Shown: in pieces, positions 1-5,639 of the stretch
Layout of the letters: every line of letters starts with the position of its first letter
How positions within the stretch are numbered: position 1 is the first letter of the stretch
Source: JAFGHJ01 sp964631335
GTDB taxonomy: Bacteria > Hydrothermota > UBA3072
Assembly: GCA_964631335.1 (NCBI GenBank)
Contig: CAZVXD010000110.1
Location: 1-6,007, forward strand
Direction: 5' to 3'
DNA length: 6,007 nucleotides
Notes under the pieces: generated by a model
What the model was told of the DNA's origin: nothing
The model's database searches: none
What the model saw: the letters and a program-made list of their open reading frames with translations, nothing else
Position numbers and translations under genes: made by a program

Positions 1-436
1 ATAAAAAAGGATGTCCGAAAACATCTTCTTTTCCGACAATTTTAATTAACCCCGCGTCCTGTAGAGTATGGATTACTCCGGAGCTGTCCACCCCTCTTAT
101 CTTTTCTATTTCTCTCCGTGTTATGGGCTGTTTGTAAGCAATAATTGCCAGAGTTGTCAGAGCCGCCCTTGATAAATATAATTCTCTTTTTCCCGTAAGG
201 CGCTTTATTATTTCTGAAAATTCGGGTTTGGTAAAAAGACTATAACCGTTATTCGCTTTCTTGATAACAAAGGCTCTGTCGGTTTCTTTGTATTCTTTTT
301 CTAAAAGCGCGAGCGCTTTTTCAATATTGCCTGCGGGACAACCCAATACGTCAGACATTTTCCCGGAACTTATAGGTTCCGAGGACACAAACAATAACGC
401 TTCTACCGATTTTTTAATATCTTCAATAATCTGCAT
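1..436 (-). CDS. scpB: Segregation and condensation protein B, ScpB (C-terminus beyond the window)
   Basis: ScpB dimerises and, with the kleisin ScpA, binds SMC to form the bacterial condensin that compacts and separates chromosomes. 145 residues are readable before the window edge; family members are usually about 170-200 residues, so only the C-terminal tail is missing. The first winged-helix region carries the family opening VEALLFVSSEPIS (residues 11-23). The second carries LSRAALTTLAIIAYKQPITR (89-108), then EIEKIRGVDSSGV (109-121) and GLIKIVGKEDVFGHPFL (129-145), matching the ScpB signature around GRxDxPGRPxLY. The ATG at 434-436 is chosen because the family homology begins just after it. 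It lies 34 nt inside the end of murJ, with a weak purine-rich GAAGAG just upstream, so translation is probably coupled to murJ. The family match is strong and I see no frameshift. Confidence 0.93.
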   Translation of the reverse strand, partial: MQIIEDIKKSVEALLFVSSEPISSGKMSDVLGCPAGNIEKALALLEKEYKETDRAFVIKKANNGYSLFTKPEFSEIIKRLTGKRELYLSRAALTTLAIIAYKQPITRREIEKIRGVDSSGVIHTLQDAGLIKIVGKEDVFGHPFL

Positions 437-1887
437 ATCTCTTCAATTTTTAATATATAACCCAAACAGATAAAAATCAAGACAAAAACCAAACCACCAA
501 AGAAGAAAGATACGATATCGTTGCTTATTTTTTCTATGTAAATTACAGGGGTGGTAGCGGCAGCGGAAATAAAAAACAAACGCAGAAAAAACAAAAGCGA
601 GTCTGCTAAGGCTTTACGGTATGGTTTTATTAGTAGGGCGAATTGGATTATCCCGGAAATCGAAACGGCAAGAGCCAGCCCCCTGGCTCCCAAACTATTT
701 AAAAGAACCACTGCTGACAAAATATTAATTATCATCGAAATGTAGCTTATCTTCATGGGTGTCTTTGTGTCTTTTCTGGAAAAATATACATTGCTTATTA
801 CTTTGCTGCCCGCTATAAAAGGTATTCCAAAAAGATAAAAAAGAAGAATAGCAGAAGTTTGTAGTGAGTCTTGAGCAAGAAAAGCGCCACGTTGATAAAT
901 AATTCTAACAACAGGCAAACGGACAGCAAACAGAAAAAAAACAGAAGGAATCGAAAGTAAGAAAACGGCTCGGAGCGACGCCAATATATAAGGATATTGG
1001 TCGAGTTTGGAAGCCGCTTTTCTTGAAAGTTCGGGTAAGGAAACAACGGCTACCGCCACCCCGAACATACCCAGAGGCAGCTGCATTATTCTGTAAGCGT
1101 AACTAAGATTGGATATATTCCCGACCGGAAGAAGAGAGGCCAGAAAAAAGGTAACAGCCACGTTTATTTTTGTCGAAGCGTACGCGAGAAAAACCGGAAT
1201 TAGAAGACGAAATGATTGTTTTACTCCCGGATGCCCCAGACGCGGTTTTTTTAATTTTATTCCGGATTTAGGAAGGAAAAATAATAAAAAAAGAAGTTGA
1301 ATAACGCCGCCGGTTAGAATTCCGGCAGCTGCTCCAAAAATACCTAATTTATTGTAAAGTAAAAACGAAACCGCGATAACTGAAATGTTAAAAAAAACCG
1401 TATAAATTCCAGTAATAAAAAAGCGGTCGAAGCACATCAAAATGCCCATAACTACCGAAGCCAGAGAAATAAGTATGAGAAATGGGAACATTAATCGGGT
1501 TAGAGTGACAGCTGCCCGGAATTGAACAGGGTCGCGTTGAAAACCTCTCGCCAGAAAAGAGATCAAAAACGGGGAAAAAATTATTCCCAGGGAAACCACA
1601 ATAACAAGTATTATGGTAAGAGGCAGAAGAAAAGAAGATAAATATTCGCTTGCGCTTTCTTCTCCTTCTTTTGTGTGATATTCTGAAAAAACCGGTACAA
1701 AAGCTGCGTTCATCCCTCCTTCTCCGAAGAAATCTCTAAGCAGATTGGGGATATTGAATGCTACTCTGAAAGCGTCCATCAGGGCGGAAGAGCCGAAAAG
1801 ATAAGCGAAAGCCACTTCCCTTCCCAGTCCGGTGATTCTTGATAACAGTGTTCCTATACTAAATCCGCCAACTTTTTTCAATTTCAT
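403..1887 (-). CDS. murJ: Lipid II flippase MurJ (MviN family)
   Basis: MurJ is an inner-membrane MOP-superfamily transporter that moves the peptidoglycan precursor lipid II to the outer face of the membrane. The 494-residue protein is hydrophobic throughout and close to the usual length of about 510. The family N-terminus is clear: SRITGLGREVAFAYLFG (16-32), then DAFRVAFNIPNLLR (38-51) and FFGEGGMNAAFVPVFSEY. R23, D38 and R51 align with the essential E. coli residues R24, D39 and R52. A later block, YRIMQLPLGMFGVAVAVVSLPELSR, matches the region holding E. coli R270 and E273, with glutamine in the E273 position. FYSRKDTKTP-type homology appears as VYFSRKDTKTPMKI. The start is 9 nt from a repeat array and has no Shine-Dalgarno sequence (the bases before ATG read TTTTGTTTT). 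Its 3' end overlaps scpB by 34 nt. Confidence 0.95.
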   Translation of the reverse strand: MKLKKVGGFSIGTLLSRITGLGREVAFAYLFGSSALMDAFRVAFNIPNLLRDFFGEGGMNAAFVPVFSEYHTKEGEESASEYLSSFLLPLTIILVIVVSLGIIFSPFLISFLARGFQRDPVQFRAAVTLTRLMFPFLILISLASVVMGILMCFDRFFITGIYTVFFNISVIAVSFLLYNKLGIFGAAAGILTGGVIQLLFLLFFLPKSGIKLKKPRLGHPGVKQSFRLLIPVFLAYASTKINVAVTFFLASLLPVGNISNLSYAYRIMQLPLGMFGVAVAVVSLPELSRKAASKLDQYPYILASLRAVFLLSIPSVFFLFAVRLPVVRIIYQRGAFLAQDSLQTSAILLFYLFGIPFIAGSKVISNVYFSRKDTKTPMKISYISMIINILSAVVLLNSLGARGLALAVSISGIIQFALLIKPYRKALADSLLFFLRLFFISAAATTPVIYIEKISNDIVSFFFGGLVFVLIFICLGYILKIEEICRLLKILKNR

Positions 1888-1896
1888 AAAACAAAA

Positions 1897-1928
1897 GGGA
1901 TCAAGGATTCGAGGTTTCGGGGTTTCAA
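1897..1928 (+). repeat. Degenerate 8-bp tandem repeat array, left flank of the four-helix-bundle gene
   Basis: Four consecutive 8-mers read GGGATCAA, GGATTCGA, GGTTTCGG and GGTTTCAA on the plus strand, giving a consensus near GGTTTCRA. The array fills nearly all of the 37-nt gap between the four-helix-bundle gene and murJ and includes that gene's stop codon (1925-1927). The right-hand array at 2343-2372 carries the same motif in the opposite orientation. Confidence 0.7.
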
Positions 1929-2296
1929 GAGGTCGCGTCCTTATTTTTCAAAGATTCTATTAGCGCTTTTAGCATTCTTTCTATTTCTTTTGCTTTTTTT
2001 AAAATTTCGTTTTTTTGTTTTTTCTCCATATAACCTAGATCATAACATAAAAGTAGCTGAGTTTCTAATTCGCAATACGAACCATAAGCAACGTAAAGAA
2101 AACGTATATACTTTTTAATGGCTCCTCTACCATAGTTTTCTGCAATGTTAGAGGGAATAGAAACCGCAGATCTCCTTATTTGGGAAGTCAAACAGTATAA
2201 TTCTTCTTTAGGTAAAGTACCGGTTAATTTGTAAATATCTGTGCATAATTTATATGCTTTTTGCCATACTTTTAAGCCCCTATAATTTTTCAGCAT
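1925..2296 (-). CDS. Orphan four-helix-bundle protein (23S rRNA-IVP / S23 family)
   Basis: This 123-residue protein belongs to the family first seen encoded in intervening sequences of 23S rRNA genes. The family is also distantly related to Avd, the accessory protein of diversity-generating retroelements. The diagnostic pattern is present: YRGLKVWQKAYKL (residues 5-17), LTSQIRRSAVSIPSNIAEN (36-54), then KKYIRFLYVAYGSYCELETQ (61-80) and a lysine-rich last helix. The cellular function is unknown; homologues form helical-bundle oligomers. No 23S rRNA, reverse transcriptase or variable repeat is visible here, so this is a stand-alone copy. It sits between tRNA-Pro(CGG) and murJ and is flanked by inverted arrays of an 8-bp repeat; its TGA stop lies inside the left array. 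A GAGGA at 2308-2312 lies 11 nt before the ATG, rather far for a ribosome binding site. Family assignment is firm, role is not. Confidence 0.9.
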   Translation of the reverse strand: MLKNYRGLKVWQKAYKLCTDIYKLTGTLPKEELYCLTSQIRRSAVSIPSNIAENYGRGAIKKYIRFLYVAYGSYCELETQLLLCYDLGYMEKKQKNEILKKAKEIERMLKALIESLKNKDATS

Positions 2297-2342
2297 AATA
2301 TACTAAGTCCTCGAAATTTTAACATCTCTTTGAGGTTTTTTC

Positions 2343-2372
2343 TGGAACCTTCGATTCCTTGATACCTTAACC
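2343..2372 (-). repeat. Degenerate 8-bp repeat array, right flank, inverted relative to 1897-1928
   Basis: On the plus strand this reads TGGAACCT, TCGATTCC, TTGATACC, TTAACC; on the minus strand it is GGTATCAA, GGAATCGA, AGGTTCCA. Its outer 22 nt match the outer end of the left array (reverse complemented) at 18 of 22 positions. The two arrays thus look like imperfect terminal inverted repeats around the four-helix-bundle gene. Confidence 0.6.
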
Positions 2373-2476
2373 ATCTTTATGTTCATCCCGTCCGGAAATT
2401 AAAAAACTGTTCAGTTAATCTAATTATCCTCCGGTTTATAAATTAACTTGAGATGTTGTAGTGTTGGGGTGTATAA

Positions 2477-2551
2477 TCGGGGCGAGTGGATTTGAACCAC
2501 CGACCTCCTGCTCCCGAAGCAGGCGCGCTAACCAGGCTGCGCTACGCCCCG
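2477..2551 (-). tRNA. tRNA-Pro, anticodon CGG
   Basis: The minus strand folds as a standard cloverleaf of 75 nt. It has acceptor CGGGGCG pairing with CGCCCCG, D stem GCGC/GCGC, anticodon stem CCTGC/GCAGG, loop TTCGGGA with anticodon CGG (reads CCG), and T arm GGTGG-TTCAAAT-CCACT. The discriminator is A73 with a C1-G72 pair, as expected for bacterial tRNA-Pro. CCA is not encoded (TTA follows), so a CCA-adding enzyme is required. The first 10 nt overlap the 3' end of pcm, including its stop codon. No promoter of its own is evident inside pcm, so it is probably cut from the pcm transcript. Confidence 0.97.
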
Positions 2552-3162
2552 TTTTCCCATCCTTTTTTGCCTAAAAGGGGTACAAATCTAACACCGATAC
2601 TTTCGGTTTTTATTATTTTATCCCCTTCCTTTTTTAATACAACTAATTGCTGCGTGTACATCCCACCGACCGGAATCACGATTTTTCCTTTATCTGCCAG
2701 TTGCTCTTTTAATTCTTCCGGAACGGAAGGTGAAGCGGCTGTAACCATAATTCTGTCGTAAGGCGCAAATTCCCTGTAGCCAATACTACCATCCGCCATT
2801 ACTACAGTTATATTATTGTATCCCAATTTTCGCAAGGTCTTTTTTGCTTTTTTATAAAGTTCCGGTATTCTTTCCACGGAAATAACACTCATCGCCACCC
2901 GGGAAATGACGGCAGCCTGGTAGCCGCTGCCCGTGCCGATTTCGAGTACCTTATGCTCATCAGATACGTCTAAAAGCTCTGTCATTAAAGCTACAATATA
3001 CGGCTGTGAAATTGTCTGGTCCATTCCGATAGGTAGAGGCCCATCCTGGTAGGCTACTCCCTTTAACCCTTCTTCGACGAATGTGTGTCTGGGTATTTCT
3101 TCCATTGCGGCGAGAATCCTTTTATCGGTAATTCCTCTTCTTTTTATCTGGTCTTCGACCAT
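2542..3162 (-). CDS. pcm: Protein-L-isoaspartate O-methyltransferase
   Basis: Pcm uses S-adenosylmethionine to methylate abnormal L-isoaspartyl residues in aged proteins so that they can revert to aspartate. The 206-residue protein has the family length and order: PLPIGMDQTISQPYIVALM (residues 42-60, substrate and SAM region), SAM motif I VLEIGTGSGYQAA (72-84), DRIMVTAA (136-143), and the closing VRFVPLLGKKGW (191-202). It follows surE, as in many bacteria. The ATG at 3160-3162 has no Shine-Dalgarno sequence. The frame stays open upstream, and the residues encoded there (YEYQRKK before MVEDQI) resemble the extended N-terminus of many homologues. An ATT codon at 3187-3189 with GGGAGG placed 6 nt upstream could be the real start, adding nine residues. 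The last two full codons and the TAG stop lie in tRNA-Pro(CGG). Confidence 0.95.
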   Translation of the reverse strand: MVEDQIKRRGITDKRILAAMEEIPRHTFVEEGLKGVAYQDGPLPIGMDQTISQPYIVALMTELLDVSDEHKVLEIGTGSGYQAAVISRVAMSVISVERIPELYKKAKKTLRKLGYNNITVVMADGSIGYREFAPYDRIMVTAASPSVPEELKEQLADKGKIVIPVGGMYTQQLVVLKKEGDKIIKTESIGVRFVPLLGKKGWENGA

Positions 3163-3184
3163 TTTTTTTCGCTGATATTCGTAG

Positions 3185-3928
3185 CTAATAGAAATCCTCC
3201 CAGAATCTCAACTTCTGAATCATTTCAAAATCCGTATATTCCATATGTATTGGTGTGATTGAAACAAATCCTTCGTGCACGGCATCGAAATCAGAGTTTG
3301 GGCTCGAAACCCAGGTCGGACTTTCCCCGTTTAAAGAATATATAAAGCTTTCCTTTTCTTTTTTAACTTTTACAATTTCATCCCGATAGATTCTATTCCC
3401 CAGACAGGTTATTTTGATTTTTCCGTTCGGTTGTTTGGGCAGATTGACATTTAAGAAGATTCCCTCAGGCAGATCATCTTTTAAGACCTGGCTGGCTATG
3501 CGGTTTACCATTGCGCGTGCGAATTTCGGGTCGAAAGAATCATAAAAATCTACCTGTGAAAAGGCAATGGAAGGAATCCCCAGAAGGGTTCCTTCCATTG
3601 CAACCGCGACCGTCCCCGAATATGAGACGTCGCTTCCGAGATTCGCCCCCTGGTTAATTCCTCCGAGAACTATATTGGGTTTATTATTCAGGATACCGCG
3701 TACGCTGTAAAGTATACAATCAGTTGGGGTCCCGTCGGTAGAATAAGTGTTCTCGTCGAGTTTTTTTACTTTAATACTCTTGTGTATGGAAAGAGAATGG
3801 CTGGAACCGCTTCTGTTTTCTTCGGGCGCGAAAACTATTACCCTGCCTAAATCCAGAACAGCTTCTTTCAGGACGCGCAATCCCTGAGCTTCTATTCCGT
3901 CGTCATTTGAAACAAGAATTAACGCCAT
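3185..3928 (-). CDS. surE: 5'/3'-nucleotidase SurE
   Basis: SurE is a metal-dependent phosphatase that dephosphorylates nucleoside 5'- and 3'-monophosphates and, in E. coli, short polyphosphate. It is associated with stationary-phase and stress survival. The 247-residue length is typical. The N-terminal MALILVSNDDGIEAQGL holds the metal ligands D9 and D10; ENRSGSSHSLS holds S40, and GGINQGANLG holds N92, matching the E. coli ligand set D8, D9, S39, N95. YSGTVAVAMEG (103-113) is another family block. The frame is open for 40 codons further upstream to 4048, but family homology begins at MALILVSNDDG, so I place the start at 3926-3928. That start overlaps the glycosyltransferase stop by 10 nt and lacks its own Shine-Dalgarno sequence, suggesting translational coupling. 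The pcm gene follows directly. Confidence 0.95.
   Translation of the reverse strand: MALILVSNDDGIEAQGLRVLKEAVLDLGRVIVFAPEENRSGSSHSLSIHKSIKVKKLDENTYSTDGTPTDCILYSVRGILNNKPNIVLGGINQGANLGSDVSYSGTVAVAMEGTLLGIPSIAFSQVDFYDSFDPKFARAMVNRIASQVLKDDLPEGIFLNVNLPKQPNGKIKITCLGNRIYRDEIVKVKKEKESFIYSLNGESPTWVSSPNSDFDAVHEGFVSITPIHMEYTDFEMIQKLRFWEDFY
3196..3201 (-). promoter_or_regulatory. Shine-Dalgarno GGGAGG at the surE/pcm junction
   Basis: GGGAGG inside the last codons of surE is a strong ribosome binding site. It is 6 nt from the ATT at 3187-3189 but 33 nt from the first ATG of pcm (3162). It is the main reason to suspect a non-ATG start for pcm. A chance match within the surE codons TGG GAG GAT cannot be excluded. 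Confidence 0.5.
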
Positions 3929-4590
3929 AGCATTTTTAAAGCCAGGATTATAAATCTTACAGTGTCGATTACAGGATTTATGTAGCTCTTTGATTTTTCG
4001 AAATAGATAGTCTTGATTGGGATTTCTCTTATACTGAATCCGGCGCACGCGGCTTTGACAATTATTTCTGTCTCGGTTTGGAAACGGCTTGTTTTTAAAT
4101 TTACTTTTTTAATCAAATTTCTCTTTATGAGCCTGTAACCCGATTGACTGTCATTAATCCGTATTCCTGCCAGGAGAGAGGTTACAAGAGAAGTGGTTTT
4201 GTTGACCAAAAATCGTAAAGAAGGCATTTCTGATAATTTTTGTTTTCTTGTTCCTATAATTAAGTCGGTGCTAAATTTTGCAAAGTTATTAATAAATTTG
4301 GGAATTTCATTCGGATCGTGTTGTCCGTCCGCGTCCATTGTCAATACCGCTTTAAAATTATTCTTAATCGCGAAGTCGAAACCGGCTCTTAGAGCTAATC
4401 CCTTACCTTGATTATTTTCAAATCGCAAAACTCTGCTTCCGGCTTTTCTGGCTAATAACGAGGTTTTGTCAGACGATCCATCGTCCACGACCAGAACATT
4501 CTTCAGGGGAAAAAGAGCGGATATTTTTTCAAGCAATTTCCCCAGATTTTTTTCTTCGTTGAAGGCGGGTATAATTATTAATATATTCAT
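3919..4590 (-). CDS. Family 2 glycosyltransferase, dolichyl-phosphate-mannose-synthase-like
   Basis: A GT-A fold, metal-dependent glycosyltransferase of 223 residues, probably acting on a lipid carrier or lipid acceptor at the inner face of the membrane. Visible motifs are the nucleotide-binding start IIIPAFNEEKN (5-15), VVDDGSSDKT (34-43), NNQGKGLALRAG (59-70), the DXD metal site in MDADGQHDP (85-93), DSQSGYRLI (147-155) and FQTETEI (170-176). The ending resembles DPM1-like enzymes, and no C-terminal membrane-anchor domain is present. Its ATG shares ATGA with the stop of the upstream acyltransferase, and its end overlaps surE by 10 nt, so the three genes are translated as a tight unit. The coupling suggests that sugar and acyl chain are added to the same envelope glycolipid. 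The exact sugar donor and acceptor cannot be read from the sequence. Confidence 0.9.
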   Translation of the reverse strand: MNILIIIPAFNEEKNLGKLLEKISALFPLKNVLVVDDGSSDKTSLLARKAGSRVLRFENNQGKGLALRAGFDFAIKNNFKAVLTMDADGQHDPNEIPKFINNFAKFSTDLIIGTRKQKLSEMPSLRFLVNKTTSLVTSLLAGIRINDSQSGYRLIKRNLIKKVNLKTSRFQTETEIIVKAACAGFSIREIPIKTIYFEKSKSYINPVIDTVRFIILALKMLWR

Positions 4591-5426
4591 TTTCCTAATT
4601 TTTCAAATAGCAGCCATTGGTCGGGGTATTTTTTAATGTATCTTTCAAGCATCCCAACGTATTTTTCCACACTTTTTCCGATTTCGTTTTCCTTTACTTT
4701 AAACGGTTTCTCCAGATAAACATGATATCGACCGTCTTTTTTTCTGGGACCGAAACCCACAACCACCGGAATCCCTAACTTTGAAGCAAGAAAAAATCCG
4801 CCTTTGGGAATTTGCACGTCTTTCCCGAACATTTTAGCCTTTACTGTGGAACCGCCGAAATTTCTGTCTCCGGCGATCGCGAGAAGCCCTCCGTTTTTTA
4901 AAAATCTGACAGGCCCGGAAAAGCTTTTCTTTACATAAAAAACCCCTATACCGCTTCTTCTTCTGTTTTCTTCATAAATATCTCTTATAAAAGATGTTTT
5001 GTATTCTACTGAGATAACGGAAATTTTAAACCCGAGGTAACCTATAAAAGAAGCGCCCCATTCATAATTGCCAAGGTGACCGGTTAACAATATAATTCCT
5101 CTGCCTTCTTTATGCGCATCGTAAAGATTTCCAAAATTTTCGTCCTTCACAAATTTATGATAATTTCTACTGTTGATAAGTCTGCCCATTAAAAGCTGTT
5201 CATAGAGACAAACCGCGAGATTCATCCCGGCTTTTTTTGAAATTGCAAGGAGTTCTTTTTCGTCTCTGCCGGGGAAAACAGTTTTTAAATTAGAACAATG
5301 ATTTCGTAATCCCTGTTTGTATATTAATGTATACGACACACGGGCAAAACCCCTTGCGACGAGGTCTGCCAAACCTTTTGGTAAGAAAGAACCCAGAATT
5401 TTCAAAAATAAAAATAGAACATTCAT
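4587..5426 (-). CDS. Lysophospholipid acyltransferase, LpxL/HtrB (lipid A biosynthesis) family
   Basis: Members of this LABLAT-type family transfer a fatty acyl chain to lipid A precursors or related glycolipids at the inner membrane. The 279-residue protein begins with a hydrophobic stretch (MNVLFLFLKILGSFLP) that likely anchors it. It carries the catalytic HX4E motif in LTGHLGNYEWG (H117, E122), a basic block ENRRRSGIG (153-161), AGDRNFGG (185-192), PKGGFFLASKLGIPVV (207-222) and the C-terminal YPDQWLLFE (267-275). A TAA directly precedes the ATG in frame, so no longer start is possible. It begins 36 nt after tRNA-Pro(GGG) with no properly spaced ribosome binding site; a GAGGGG lies about 16 nt upstream within a hairpin-forming repeat. 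It may be a secondary lipid A acyltransferase or, given the adjoining glycosyltransferase, an enzyme like PatA that acylates a mannolipid. Confidence 0.88.
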   Translation of the reverse strand: MNVLFLFLKILGSFLPKGLADLVARGFARVSYTLIYKQGLRNHCSNLKTVFPGRDEKELLAISKKAGMNLAVCLYEQLLMGRLINSRNYHKFVKDENFGNLYDAHKEGRGIILLTGHLGNYEWGASFIGYLGFKISVISVEYKTSFIRDIYEENRRRSGIGVFYVKKSFSGPVRFLKNGGLLAIAGDRNFGGSTVKAKMFGKDVQIPKGGFFLASKLGIPVVVGFGPRKKDGRYHVYLEKPFKVKENEIGKSVEKYVGMLERYIKKYPDQWLLFEKLGK

Positions 5427-5428
5427 TT

Positions 5429-5452
5429 AAAAGAGCAAACAACCCCTCTTTT
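5429..5452 (-). repeat. Inverted repeat (7-bp stem, 10-nt loop) between tRNA-Pro(GGG) and the acyltransferase start
   Basis: On the minus strand AAAAGAG pairs with CTCTTTT around a 10-nt loop, ending two bases before the acyltransferase ATG. The only Shine-Dalgarno-like string there, GAGGGG, lies in the stem and loop. It could mark tRNA 3' processing, attenuate read-through, or limit ribosome access. The T-run is within the stem and not after it, so it is not a standard terminator in this direction. Confidence 0.35.
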
Positions 5453-5462
5453 TTCTGTAAAG

Positions 5463-5537
5463 TCGGGGCGAGTGGATTTGAACCACCGACCTCCAGCTCC
5501 CCATGCTGGCGCGCTTACCAAGCTGCGCTACGCCCCG
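5463..5537 (-). tRNA. tRNA-Pro, anticodon GGG
   Basis: A 75-nt cloverleaf on the minus strand. It has acceptor CGGGGCG/CGCCCCG, D stem GCGC/GCGC, anticodon stem CCAGC/GCTGG, loop ATGGGGA with anticodon GGG (reads CCC and CCU), and T arm identical to the other proline tRNA. Discriminator A73 is followed by CTT, so CCA is not encoded. It lies a few bases behind a good promoter and 36 nt ahead of the acyltransferase gene, so it may head that operon's transcript. Its 3' 32 nt and 5' 16 nt are identical to those of tRNA-Pro(CGG) about 3 kb away in the same orientation. Confidence 0.97.
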
Positions 5538-5545
5538 TTACACAG

Positions 5546-5573
5546 AATATATTAAAAAACGCACCATCTGCAA
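5546..5573 (-). promoter_or_regulatory. Sigma70-type promoter for tRNA-Pro(GGG) and probably the downstream operon
   Basis: On the minus strand, -35 TTGCAG (5568-5573), a 16-nt spacer, and -10 TATATT (5546-5551) are followed by 8 nt to the first base of the tRNA. Transcription would therefore start at or just before the mature 5' end, as is common for bacterial tRNA genes. It is the only convincing minus-strand promoter I see in the window. Confidence 0.65.
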
Positions 5574-5639
5574 GGGGGAGTTGATATAGTGATTACGGAT
5601 TTCCGCGAGATTATGACAAAAAATCTTTTGTTTTTTTGC

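Noticed and set aside
1925..2296. Diversity-generating retroelement, suggested by the Avd-like four-helix-bundle gene
   Set aside because: No reverse transcriptase, template repeat or variable repeat is present nearby; the protein matches the stand-alone IVP/S23 group better.
2307..2390. A 27-codon minus-strand frame (starting MNIKMVKVSRN) upstream of the four-helix-bundle gene
   Set aside because: It is very short, crosses the repeat array, has no recognisable family and could easily arise by chance.
2401..2416. Possible terminator after tRNA-Pro(CGG) on the minus strand: AACT-GAAC-AGTT followed by T residues
   Set aside because: The stem is only about four A/T-rich base pairs, too weak to call a terminator from sequence alone.
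2486..2761. Plus-strand open frame beginning MDLNHRPPAPEAGALTR
   Set aside because: It reads through the antisense of tRNA-Pro and pcm. Such peptides are a well-known mis-annotation arising from tRNA antisense strands. The same applies to the frame across tRNA-Pro(GGG) at 5327-5584.
3929..4048. Forty-codon N-terminal extension of the surE frame
   Set aside because: It runs antiparallel to no homology and lies wholly inside the glycosyltransferase gene; SurE homology begins exactly at MALILVSNDDG.
5616..5637. Hairpin ACAAAA-AATC-TTTTGT followed by a T-run on the plus strand
   Set aside because: All but one pair is A-T and no plus-strand gene lies upstream of it in the window, so a terminator has nothing to end.
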